Assembly (NCBI RefSeq): GCF_003991195.1
Contig: NZ_RCWL01000002.1
Location: 62,001 to 126,000, forward strand
Direction of reading: 5' to 3'
Length of the DNA: 64,000 nucleotides
Origin: Gynurincola endophyticus
GTDB lineage: Bacteria; Bacteroidota; Bacteroidia; Chitinophagales; Chitinophagaceae
Part shown: one piece after another, positions 36,869 to 46,602 of the stretch
Numbering within the stretch: the first letter of the stretch is position 1
How the letters are laid out: the number at the start of each line of letters is the position of its first letter
Program-made: the position numbers and the translations under genes
The notes under the pieces: model-generated
The model's database searches: none
The model's input: only the letters and a program-made list of their open reading frames with translations
What the model was told of the DNA's origin: nothing

Positions 36869-36919
36869 TAGTTTTGAAATTTAAATAATCGTATATACAT
36901 AAACGTACACTAATATACG
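36869..36919. promoter_or_regulatory. Divergent promoter/operator region between O-methyltransferase and NRPS genes
   Basis: The 112-base gap carries TAGTTTTG (36869-36876), an exact -7 box towards the NRPS. On the minus strand TACGTTTA (36900-36907), one base off consensus, faces the methyltransferase. An inverted repeat CGTATAT (36890-36896) / ATATACG (36913-36919) overlaps the minus-strand box. ACGTATTA at 36917-36924 equals one half of the palindrome in front of the XRE gene at 46182. Regulation by an XRE-type repressor is possible. Confidence 0.4.
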
Positions 36920-36942
36920 TATTAATTCTAAATCCACAATAT

Positions 36943-39900
36943 ATGAAACTGAACATTCCAATGCCGGTTATCGATTCTATTCACTATTGGTCGAAATATA
37001 ACCCGGAAAAAATTGCATTATCGTATGAGGAGAAGGAGATTTCTTATCGGCAGTTAGAGCAAAATATGAACAAATTCTCGAATTACCTCGCTCTTTTAAG
37101 TAAAAAAAAAACGACAAAGTTATCTTTCTGTTAAATCAGTCTATTGAGCGTGTAATCGTGATGTTGAGCATATGGAAATCAGGTGCTGCTTTTGTTTCTT
37201 TTGACAGTTCTTATCCCACCGCAAGATTAGAATTTATGGCAGAAGATGTGAATGCCGATTTTTTGATTACAACTGCCTCACTCCGGCACAAAGCATCTTT
37301 CTTTAAGGGAAATTTAATTGTAATTGATGATCCGGAAACAATGAATGCTATTCTACAAATAGATGACAATACTCACCAATCGGATCAGTTACCAAACGAA
37401 CTGGCTTATCTGGCTTATACTTCAGGAAGCACCGGTATTCCCAAAGCAGTGATGGCAACACATGAAGGATTAGCAAATTTTATTGAGAACTTCAAAAAAG
37501 TAATTGACCCGGGTATCAATGACAGTGTTTTACAAATTTCGAGTCCTAATTTTGATGGTTTGGGCCTTGACCTCTGGGCACCGCTTTCTTACGGATTAAA
37601 AGTTCATTTATATCCCGATAATCGTATAGTAGGTGAACCTTTACTTGATTTCATTATTGACCGGAAAATCAGCATTCTTCCTTATATTCCGGTGTCAATT
37701 CTTTCTACTCTCCCCAGAGACGGAAGAACAGGAAACATAAAAAAACTTTGTTTCGGAGGTGAAGCACCGCTGCATGTTGTTATTGACTACTGGAAAACGA
37801 AAGTAAAAGTTACCAACATCTACGGACCTACTGAAACCACGGTTATCACCAGCGCATTTCATTATAATGAACATTATCCCCTCGCTACCATTGGCCGTGC
37901 CTTTACTAATGTGGGTTATCATTTGCTCGATGAAAACCTGCAACCTGTTCCTAAAGGAGAAGCCGGTGAACTTTATATTACCGGTGTGCAACTTTCTAAA
38001 GGTTACTGGAAACGCCCCGACCTGACGGCTGAACGTTTTGTAAATATTACTTTAGCTAACGGATCTGTTCAACGGGCTTATAAAACAGGAGATTTATTTC
38101 GTGAACTGGAAGACGGAAATATCGTTTTTGCCGGAAGAGCAGACCTGCAAATAAAAATACGCGGGTTCAGAGTAGAAGTATCGGAAATTGAAGAAGTACT
38201 CAGGAAATCAGGACTGGTACATAACTGCGCCGTAATTGCCAAAGGAGAAGAAGAAAAAAAACTGATTTGTTATTACATTGCTGAAAAAGAAGTAGCAAGT
38301 GATACCTTCAGAAAACACTTATACGAATTACTTCCTGCGTATATGATTCCTTCTTCTTTTGTGCATATAGATGTTTTTCCTTTAACCGACAACGGAAAAA
38401 TTGACCGGTCTGTTCTGCGCGAAATGGAAACATCCACTTTGTATGAAAACAGAGCTTCATATGTGGAACCGGTTACTGATATACAGAAAGAATTATCGGC
38501 TATCTGGTCGTCGATGCTCGGCACTTCACCAATCGGTTTGAAAGATAACTTTTTTTATTTCGGAGGCAACTCCATACTCGCCTATAAAACAGTATCAATT
38601 ATCAGAAAACGTTTCGGAAATCATGTTCAGGTCGCTGATATCTTTTTATATCCTACCCTTGAGGAGCTGGCAGATTATCTGACAGATTCGGCAACCAACA
38701 CCCCTGTACCGGAAATTATTTCAACCACCGAAAAAATGCCGGTACTCTCTTATCAGCAACAAAGTTTATGGTTCCTCGATCAGTTGAGCAATAGTTCAGA
38801 TTATCACATACTGGTAAGGTATGAAGTAAAGCCCGATATATCTTTTAAAAAACTTGAAAAAGCATTCCGCCTATTAATCAATGAACATCAGATATTAAGA
38901 ACAGTCATTAAAAACGAAAACGGCATTGCCTATCAGACATTACTGGAAGCTGATCATTTTGAACTGAACCGGTTGGATGGAAATATACCCATAGAAGATA
39001 TTCAATTGCCTTTTGACCTTAGTAATGATTTTATGCTGAGCGCCTATTTACAATACGCCGATGCTACGCCTTCGCATCTGTTTATTGTGATTCATCACAT
39101 TGCAACAGATGGCTGGTCTATGCCCGTCTTAATAAAATCATTAAACACTTATTATCACTCTTTAAGTCACGTTATAGAACATCCATCAGTTGAAGAAAAA
39201 CTTCAATACAGAGATTATGCCCACTGGCAGCAACAAAAAACTTTTTCCGGAGATAGTATTCTTTTCTGGGAAAATTATCTGAAAGGTGTTACTTTATTAG
39301 ATCTGCCATACAGTACGGCCCATTTAAAAAATATCAAAAAAGGAAAACAATACCGATTTTTTATTCATGAACGGTTGAGTGATGATTTAAAAAATCTGGC
39401 AGAAAACGAACAGGTTACACTTTATATGGTGATGTTATCAGCTTTTAGCCTGCTGATGCAACATTATACGCAACAGGATGATATTTGCATTGGCTCTCCG
39501 GTCGCTAACCGTACACATCCTGCACTTGACGAAATGATCGGCTATTTTGTAAATACATTGCCTGTGCGTATTAAAATCGAGAATGATCCGCTTTACAAAG
39601 ATTTTCTGAAAAATATCAGCACTATATTGCCGAAAGTGTTCCGGCACCAGGAAATTCCTTTAGAAATGATTATTCACCATGCCGGTAATTACCGCAATGA
39701 AGGAAATAATCCATTTTTTAATACGGTATTTGCATTGCAGGATTCTTTTAAGGTAGTACCTCAGTTGACAGATGTGGTATTCTATCAGCCCGAATGGCTG
39801 TTTAACGGATCAGCAAAATTTGATCTGCAGTTTGAAGTATTACCACAGGGGAAAGAGTTATTGGTAAATATAGAGTATAAAAGTCCGCTTTTTTCAGATA

Positions 39901-42900
39901 ATTTCATACAATCATTGGCTACAGGATATATGAATCTGTTGAAATCGATTGCAGAAAACCCTGACACCAACATCAGTAGTTTTGAGATTACACCTGTACC
40001 TGCCGAACTTCAATTACCAGCACCCGCACCAGATAATAAGAAGATTATTGAATTGTTTGAAACACAGGTAATGAATAACCCTGATAAAATTGCAGTTCAT
40101 TTATCAGGAGATGAAATAAGTTATGCCGGCCTCAACCAACAGTCAGGTCACATTGCAGAAATTTTATCTGACCTGGCAACGGTACCAGGCGATTTTATTG
40201 CCTGTATGCTCGATCAACGAATTGATCGTATCAGTGTTTTATTAGGGATTGTTAAATCCGGCGCTGCTTATGTTCCACTGGATGTTCAGTATCCTTTAGA
40301 AAGAATCCGTACTGTTCTGGAAGATATAAAACCAAAATATCTCATTACTTCTACCCGCTTTAAAGAAAAAATCAAGGACCTGGAAGTGGATTGTTTGTTT
40401 GTGGAAGAATTAATGATCAATTATCAGCAAACAAAAGTAAAAGACTCTTATGCGGATAACTACAACGATAAAGATTTGATGTATGTTATTCATACATCCG
40501 GTACCACCGGTCATCCGAAAGGCGTATTAATCGAACACCGGGCCGCTAATAACTATATCCGTGAAATAGCAGAATTGTTAGAGATCAACAGCAAAGATAA
40601 AACCATTCAATTTTCACCTTACAATTTTGACGGTTCTATCATTGACTTATGGATGCCTTTAACACAGGGTGCTACGCTTTATCTTTATCCTAATAATAAA
40701 CTTTTAGGAGATCCGCTGGCTGAGTTTCTCATTGAAAAAGGCATTACTAAAATTCCTTTTATTTCGCCTTCCGTACTATCTACTTTACCAAAAATTTCAG
40801 TATTCTCTAAGATTTCGGTTATTGGAACTGGTGCGGAAAGTTGCCCGCCCGCATTAAGCAATTACTGGTCACAAAAAGTAAAACTATTGAACTTATATGG
40901 GCCAACTGAAACTACGGTATCAGTCAACCGGTTTGTATTTGACCTGCTACATTCATCCAATACCATTGGTGTACCAACTTCTAATATGCGATTTTATGTA
41001 CTGGATAAGTTCGAAAGAGTCGTTCCGGCCGGTGTAAAAGGTGAATTACATTTATCCGGTATTCAGTTGGCGCGTGGCTATCACCAACAACCCGAGCTTA
41101 CAAATGAAAAGTTTATTACGAATCATTTTATAAAATCACGGGAGGGTGATAATATTTTTGACAGACTTTATAAAACCGGCGACCTGGTAAAATATTCAGA
41201 GGAAGGTTTACTGGAATATCTTGGAAGAAAAGATCAGCAGGTTAAAATAAGAGGGCAAAGAGTAGAACTGCAGGAAATTGAGCATCACCTGATGCAGATT
41301 GAAGGTGTAAATAATGCTGTTGTGCAGTTGGTTAATCACACGCAACCTCTATCAATCAGAGCTTTTTTTACAGGGAATATAACAGTAAATGATTTACGTC
41401 AGCGACTGAGTCAAAAACTTCCGGCTTATATGATTCCTTCAACGTTTATACCGCTCAAGATAGTACCGGTCAATCATAATGGAAAACTCGATCAGCATGA
41501 ACTGAACAGGCTCGCTGATCATTATCAGCATACTTTTGTGCACGAAGAAACTCCTGTCGGTATACATGAAATACAGCTAAAAAAAATATGGGAAGAAGTG
41601 TTGAACAGAAAAATAATGCAACTGGATGATAACTTTTTTAACATAGGCGGACATTCATTGTTGCTGATCAAACTGTATAACAGAATCAGTGAGTATTATC
41701 CGGGTAAACTATCATTAGGCGATCTTTATACCAATAGTTCTATCAGGGATCTGGCATCATTTTTAGAAAATAAGGTGCTGCAGGCCGGTAAAGATCCCGA
41801 ATTAGGAAAAGACGCATTGAGCCGGCAAATTATGGAAGATGCAAATATCGATTTGGGTGACCTGGCTATCAGCTCGTTACCGAAAGGAAACTTTCTGCAA
41901 CCAGAAAAAATATTACTGACAGGTGTTACCGGATTCGTTGGGGCACACTTACTAACGGAATTACTTCATCACACTGCCGCAGATATTTATGTACTGATCA
42001 GGTCGCAAAATACCTCGCATGCATCTTCAAGGTTATACAAAACTTTAGACGAACAAAAGATTATCTTACCAGATATACATAAAAACAGAATAAAGGTATT
42101 GAGTGGTGATCTGTCTATCCCGGATCTTGGCTTATCTGCCGAAGATTATGCATTTCTTGCCAGTGAGTTAGATATAATTTATCATGCGGGCAGTGCGGTT
42201 AACTTTATACAACCCTATGCTTATATGAAAGCTACCAATATAGACGGATTCAGGATGCTGATTAAACTGGCCACTGATAAAAAGCTGAAAAAAATCGCTT
42301 TATTATCAACGGTCGGTGTTTTTAGCTGGGAACACCATTTTTCAAAACCCGCAATACTGAGAGAAACTGACCCGATCGATAGTGTATTCAGATGCCTTAG
42401 CCGTGATATGGGATACGTACAAAGTAAATGGGTAATGGAAAAAATGGCTTTCAGAGCAATTGAACAGGGATTACCGATTACTATATTCAGGCTGGGCTAT
42501 GTTTTCACCAATGGTAATTCGGGCGCCACTGCTAAATATCAATGGTGGAGCCTGTTTGTAAAAACCTGTACCGAATTAAAATACTACCCGTTATTAGGCG
42601 ATCAGAAAGAAGAATTTGTAACGGTTGATTTTGTAGCCCGCTCAATTGTTCACATCGCTCCTCAACCGCAAGCGACAGGAAAAGTATTTCATCTCAGTCC
42701 TGACCCCGCCAACAATATTACTGTTGTAGACTTCTTTGAAATGCTCAACCAGGAATTCAATATGGGTCTGCAACCTGTTTCTTATGGCGAATGGGTGAAG
42801 ATGTGGGAAAAAGATGAGAACAGCCCGTTATATCCTTTATTAAGCTTATTTAAGTTTGAAGTATATGACAAAAAATCACTCATAGAGCTGCATCAGGATA

Positions 42901-43019
42901 CACCGAACTTTGACATTACCAATACACTAGAACATCTGGAAGGCTCAGGAATAAAGCCTCCAAAGGTAAACCGCAATATTCTTCTGCAGTTTTGCAGGTA
43001 TATGAATATAATTGATTAA
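36943..43019 (+). CDS. Dimodular NRPS A-T-C-A-T-reductase, interrupted by a frameshift at an A10 tract
   Basis: ATG 36943 opens the first adenylation domain (IDSIHYWSKYNPEKIALSYE) but stops at 37134. The rest continues in another frame: past the ten-A run at 37102-37111 a -1 shift joins LLSKKK to NDKVIFLLNQSIERVIVMLS, the normal A-domain continuation. The full product would be about 2025 residues. Numbered from codon 37158 the order is: A1 (TSGSTGIPK, IYGPTETTV, RGFRVE), T1 (GGNS, Ser472), C (HHIATDG, 646-652), A2 (TSGTTGHPKG at 1113, LYGPTETTV), T2 (GGHS, Ser1500) and thioester reductase (GVTGFVGAHLL at 1589, Tyr1753/Lys1757). Such enzymes join two amino acids and release an aldehyde that cyclises to a pyrazinone or is reduced further. 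The frameshift may be decoded by slippage, be phase-variable, or be a true defect. Confidence 0.93.
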
Positions 43020-43030
43020 AACATATTTTG

Positions 43031-43073
43031 AATACCGGATAAACCCTTTTTCATTAAGTGTTTATCCGGTATT
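43031..43073 (+). terminator. Terminator after the NRPS gene
   Basis: A perfect 14-bp stem (AATACCGGATAAAC at 43031-43044, complement at 43060-43073) begins 12 bases after the NRPS stop. The flanking A/T runs are short but the stem is strong. The following 244 bases up to the next gene hold no other recognisable feature. Confidence 0.7.
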
Positions 43074-43317
43074 ATTTCATAAAAGTTTAAAAATTATACT
43101 TTCACTCTTTAAGAGATTTATCTATATAATTAAGTGTTGTATAAAAACACCGGACCTTTAAATGATTGTTTAAACGGTTATTTCATTTCTTTTACGGATA
43201 AAAAATCTTCAAAAATCTATAACTCTGACATTCATGGTATTTAACTTTTATTTTGAACAGGTAAATGAAAAATTAAACTTTCCAGGCATGCTTTTTAAAC
43301 CCTCAATAAAAAAGCAT

Positions 43318-43836
43318 ATGGCAAACTCAAAACAACAACAAGGAATGAAGAATGCACATTTACATGATTTATTCATTGACGAACTCCGGGATATTCTCGG
43401 AGCAGAAAAACAATTATTAAAAGGACTGAAAAAAATGGCTTCAGCTGCATCCGGAGAAAGTTTAAAAGCAGCTTTTGAAGAGCACTACGCTCAAACGGAA
43501 GAGCAGATAAACCGCTTAAAAGGCGTTTTTCAGTCGTTGGGATTATTAGCCAGATCAAAAAAGTGTAAAGCGATGGCCGGATTATTAGAAGAAGCAGATG
43601 AAATTATGGAAGATTTTGAAGATGACCCCGCGCTGGATGCAGCATTAATAGCAGCAGCTCAAAAAGTTGAGCATTACGAAATAGCCAGTTATGGTTGTTT
43701 AGTAACCTATGCCGAATTAATGGAACACACTGAAGCGATGTCATTATTGGAAGAAACATTAAACGAAGAAAAAGAAACAGATTCAAAGCTGACACAAATA
43801 GCGTTGAGCGAATCTAATTTAGCTACAAAAAAATGA
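43318..43836 (+). CDS. DUF892 (YciF-like) ferritin-like stress protein
   Basis: The start is placed at ATG 43318 (MANSKQQQGMKN), because the 28 residues of the longer frame are not part of the family; this gives 172 residues. The four-helix bundle has ferritin-like metal ligands: LFIDELRDILGAEKQLLKGL, FEEHYAQTEEQINRL and AAQKVEHYEIASYGCLVTYAE (Glu/His pairs). YciE/YciF proteins are cytoplasmic and rise under stress; iron binding is likely, the exact role unknown. It stands alone between two strong terminators. Confidence 0.9.
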   Translation: MANSKQQQGMKNAHLHDLFIDELRDILGAEKQLLKGLKKMASAASGESLKAAFEEHYAQTEEQINRLKGVFQSLGLLARSKKCKAMAGLLEEADEIMEDFEDDPALDAALIAAAQKVEHYEIASYGCLVTYAELMEHTEAMSLLEETLNEEKETDSKLTQIALSESNLATKK

Positions 43837-43866
43837 TCTGTATGATTTTACCCCCTTTTATTTGCA

Positions 43867-43908
43867 ATGAATTAAAGAGGTGAAGTTTTTTTCACTTCTT
43901 TAATTCAT
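43867..43908. terminator. Bidirectional terminator between converging genes
   Basis: An 18-bp stem with one G-U pair (43867-43884 with 43891-43908) and a loop GTTTTT. It lies between the stop of the DUF892 gene (+) and the stop of the YdeI-like gene (-), serving both. Confidence 0.8.
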
Positions 43909-43923
43909 ATTATAATACCTCGG

Positions 43924-44484
43924 CTACTTATATTTATCATTTAGCCCGACTCCTCCCAGAATCATTGGTATAATTTTTTCTACACGGGCAATTTTAGTTT
44001 TTTCCTGTTTAGCTTCTTCAATATATAAAATATATTCTTTCTGTTTTCCGGGAGTTAATTTTTCAAAAGCAGGTTTTAATGTTTTTTCAGCTTTAAAAGC
44101 ATTTATCAACAGTACAGGTAAGGAGACCGGCTGAAATTTTTCAGGCTTAATTTTCAACCCTTTCTTTTCAATTTCAACAGCTTCTTTAATATACTCCAAT
44201 ATTTTTTTCTCCTCTACTTCATCAATTGAGGTAAACCTCCATTGACGTAAAGACTTTGTTTTTCCTTCCTGTGCATTTACGAGTACTTTATACTTGTCTT
44301 TCAAAAAAACACCATTGTAAAACCATACGGTGAAATAATTTTTAAACCCTCCGTAGCTCACTACATTTTTACCTTCATAAGTAAACACTTCTGCCCCCCA
44401 TTTAATACTTTTTTCCAGGCCACTTTTATTCAGAATATTAGCCAGTAATTTCAACTCTTTTGTCCATTGTGTTGTTGATTGCAT
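43924..44484 (-). CDS. YdeI/OmpD-associated family protein with DUF1801 domain
   Basis: The 186-residue cytoplasmic protein has an N-terminal DUF1801 fold (LEKSIKWGAEVFTYEGKNVVSYGGFKNYFTVWF) and a C-terminal YdeI-type helical part (LTPGKQKEYILYIEEAKQEKTKIARVEKIIPMIL). The YdeI tail often reads TPSxRxxYxxxIxxAKxxETRxRRI, which this resembles closely. The family is linked to survival under antimicrobial peptides but the biochemical role is not known. It is followed upstream by an unrelated exported protein gene on the same strand. Confidence 0.85.
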   Translation of the reverse strand: MQSTTQWTKELKLLANILNKSGLEKSIKWGAEVFTYEGKNVVSYGGFKNYFTVWFYNGVFLKDKYKVLVNAQEGKTKSLRQWRFTSIDEVEEKKILEYIKEAVEIEKKGLKIKPEKFQPVSLPVLLINAFKAEKTLKPAFEKLTPGKQKEYILYIEEAKQEKTKIARVEKIIPMILGGVGLNDKYK

Positions 44485-44529
44485 TCTGTCTTGTTTTTAA
44501 ACATTAACCACTCTTAATTATTAATTAAT

Positions 44530-45384
44530 CTAAGGTTTTGTTTTCCAGATTTTATCTGAAAAAGGGAGATACTCCGGTAAAGCAGCCGAGCCATACCAAT
44601 TGAACACTTCTGCCTCCAACAAGCCTATGGCAATGGCCGGGTCTGTTTGTAATACTTTTTTGGTTTCATCCGGAGAAGCAATACCTGTTAAGATGAACAG
44701 GCCACGAAAGTTTTTATCATTTTTTCCAAACGGACCGGCAACAATGAGTTTCCCTTCAGCTACAAGACGATTAATATTCTCCATATGGCCACGAAAACTT
44801 TTATTGATCAGCTCACTGTCAGTAGTAGTATTCGTACCGGTTTTAAGAATAACAAAAATGAAATTTTTCATACCATACTCATCACCTCCTAATTTCGCTG
44901 CTAATGCTGCGTTATAATTCGGATTGGCTACCGTCGTATCTTTCAAGCCGGTTAATAGTTTCAGTGTATAGCTGAATTGTTTTTGCTGACCGTCTGAAAC
45001 GTTAACCAATACTTCACGGTCACTTATTCTTTCGTATACAATTCTTTTAGGAAAATCGTGTGCAGGATTATTGAATGTATAGATATTTCCGGTTTTTGTC
45101 AACTTAAAATCCACTTTCTTACCCTGGTTTTGTCCTATTACTGTAGCGCCGTACAAAATCTCGTTATTGATATAGGTCAGATCAAGATATTCAGTAATCA
45201 CAATTTGATTATCTATCAATTTATAAGAAAAACCTTTGAGGTGCTGGTCGTTCATTTTATCCCAACGTTCATATATTTCTTTACCTTCTACTTTCCAAAT
45301 GCCTTGCAAAAAAGAGGGCATCGTTGGTTGCGCGAACATCACCTGAGTGCATAAAGCAACAATCAGCGCTAAAATATATTTCAT
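44530..45384 (-). CDS. Exported protein with DUF6265-like and YCII domains
   Basis: The 284-residue protein has a signal peptide (MKYILALIVALCTQVMFAQ). The first half (FLQGIWKVEGKEIYERWDKM, NNPAHDFPKRIVYERISDREVLVNVSDG) resembles the lipocalin-like DUF6265 family. The second half (FIFVILKTGTN, INRLVAEGKLIVAGPFGKNDKNFRGLFIL) is a YCII-related ferredoxin-fold domain with its usual PF/GPF turn. The fusion of a periplasmic DUF6265 with YCII is known in Bacteroidota. No reaction can be given. Confidence 0.75.
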   Translation of the reverse strand: MKYILALIVALCTQVMFAQPTMPSFLQGIWKVEGKEIYERWDKMNDQHLKGFSYKLIDNQIVITEYLDLTYINNEILYGATVIGQNQGKKVDFKLTKTGNIYTFNNPAHDFPKRIVYERISDREVLVNVSDGQQKQFSYTLKLLTGLKDTTVANPNYNAALAAKLGGDEYGMKNFIFVILKTGTNTTTDSELINKSFRGHMENINRLVAEGKLIVAGPFGKNDKNFRGLFILTGIASPDETKKVLQTDPAIAIGLLEAEVFNWYGSAALPEYLPFSDKIWKTKP

Positions 45385-45503
45385 AACCGTACATTGAGTA
45401 AATAAAAATGTGGATACTGAAAAGTTAAGCAGAATAATTCATACAGTAATATTTGTATTAACTTTAAAAAATTATTATTCCGGTAACTGTGGCAATAATA
45501 AAC

Positions 45504-45784
45504 TTACTTTGATTTGGGGAGTTGTCGCTTTTTAGCCGGACTTTTTTTGGCCAGCTTTTTATCCAGCAATTTGAAGAAGGTCGACAAGTCCATATTATGT
45601 TTATCCAACACATTAATCAGCGTTGACAAACCGATATCATGCTCACCTCTTTCAATTTTTCCGTATTGCGTTCTGTCTATATCGTGCTCAAGCGCAAAAC
45701 GTTCCTGAGACAAAGAGGTATTCTTTTTCCTTAGTTCACGTATGAGTCTCCAACTTCAATCACTAATGGATGTTTCTTAATCAT
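45504..45784 (-). pseudogene. XRE-family helix-turn-helix regulator, frameshifted
   Basis: The C-terminal part is open from a TTG at 45713 (SQERFALEHDIDRTQYGKIERG), but the first helix of the DNA-binding domain (RLIRELRKKNTSL) lies upstream in the same frame with no start codon before a stop. In another frame ATG 45784 gives MIKKHPLVIEVG, which is the expected beginning. One base lost near the sequence GTTGGAGACTC (about 45749) restores an intact protein of about 93 residues. The tail is lysine-rich (KKLAKKSPAKKRQLPKSK). It is a relative of the XRE gene at 45946-46182 and carries the same kind of operator. Confidence 0.75.
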
Positions 45785-45821
45785 TGTAATACAAAAGAAT
45801 TGAACCTCTTCTTTGTTAACA

Positions 45822-45837
45822 ACGTAATATTTTACGT
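45822..45837. promoter_or_regulatory. Palindromic operator upstream of the frameshifted XRE gene
   Basis: ACGTAATATTTTACGT has arms ACGTAA/TTACGT around TATT. It lies 38 bases before ATG 45784 and matches the layout of the palindrome before the second XRE gene. It is probably a self-regulation site. Confidence 0.6.
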
Positions 45838-45945
45838 GGAAATTCTTGTCAGATGAAGTTAAAAACCATAAGTTTGTTTTAATCTTCTCTCTGTAAGGCG
45901 AGGAGAATTTCAGTGAAGTAAAGCGAAGCCTCTTTCCAGGGGCTT

Positions 45946-46182
45946 CTATTTTTCGAGTCTGCTAAAGAAGTCTTCCAGTGAAGTATCAAATGCTTCTAAA
46001 ATCTTCGCAAGTGTCACAACTTTGATATCAATATCACCCCTTTCCATTTTTGAGTAATGATTGCGATCGAAATCGTTTTTCCAGGCAAATTCTTCCTGGC
46101 TGGTATATCCGGCTTCAAGCCTGAGTTCTTTTAATGCTTTCCCAATCTGAATGCTGAGATCGTTTCTGGATTTTACAGGCAT
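45946..46182 (-). CDS. XRE-family transcriptional regulator
   Basis: The 78-residue protein consists of one Cro/CI-type helix-turn-helix: IQIGKALKELRLEAGYTSQEEFAWKNDFDRNHYSKMERGDIDIKVVTLAKILEAF. It binds DNA as a dimer. A perfect 16-base palindrome lies 35 bases before its ATG, so it probably represses itself. A hairpin (GAAGCC...GGCTTC, about 45924-45945) directly abuts the stop codon. It is a paralogue of the broken regulator at 45504-45784. Confidence 0.9.
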   Translation of the reverse strand: MPVKSRNDLSIQIGKALKELRLEAGYTSQEEFAWKNDFDRNHYSKMERGDIDIKVVTLAKILEAFDTSLEDFFSRLEK

Positions 46183-46216
46183 AGTGCAAAAGTGTAATCT
46201 ATATTACTGGCGTACA

Positions 46217-46232
46217 ACGTATTATAATACGT
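46217..46232. promoter_or_regulatory. Perfect palindromic operator upstream of the XRE gene
   Basis: ACGTATTATAATACGT is a perfect 16-base palindrome 35 bases upstream of the XRE start codon. The outer ACGTA/TACGT arms are the same as in the site at 45822-45837. Confidence 0.65.
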
Positions 46233-46602
46233 ATTATTTTATGGAGGAGTATTATTTGGATAATTAGTGAAAGAAAACAAATGAAAATCCTATTCGCAAA
46301 GCTATAGTGTTGCCTTAAATCAAGTATTCGACGACCTGATTCAGTAATATTTTAAACCACAGAGGAGCAATAAAGTTATTCTGCAGCTTACGCTGAAAGT
46401 ATCCTTTCAACTCAAATGACTAATTCAATACAGCGCTTTGCTGAATTGCAATCAGGTTGATCATTCGCTGATCCGTTTATCAGCGGCAAAACTCCATCAG
46501 TGTATTATAAGAGAAATCAAAAAGTTTAGAAGAAACATCTACGGAACTTAGCATATATCAGATGATATACGTCTAAAGAATTGATAGTCAAACTATTTAT
46601 AT
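46233..46602. other. Intergenic region between XRE gene and response regulator gene
   Basis: This 370-base stretch shows no complete gene. The plus strand around 46440-46550 can be read for some 35 codons (including NQVDHSLIRLSAAKLHQCII) without a start or a family match, so it may be a gene relic or chance. No RNA or repeat was recognised. Confidence 0.4.

Noticed and set aside
35808..36956. Long start of the O-methyltransferase at 36956
   Set aside because: The extra 42 residues are low-complexity, overlap the NRPS start and are not part of the family; ATG 36830 begins the domain normally.
37158..43019. NRPS as a separate gene starting at 37158 with its own start
   Set aside because: It would lack the first part of the A domain, which is present and conserved directly upstream in another frame; a frameshift explains this better.
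45514..45708. Plus-strand small gene opposite the XRE pseudogene
   Set aside because: It is a mirror of the regulator coding strand, with no family features or start context.
45924..45954. Plus-strand intrinsic terminator next to the XRE stop codon
   Set aside because: The stem and T run face the plus strand, where no gene lies upstream; on the minus strand the stem has a mismatch and no T run, so it was only mentioned with the gene.
46440..46560. Remnant coding sequence upstream of the response regulator gene
   Set aside because: About 35 open codons with no start, no family match and AT-rich composition; not enough to call.
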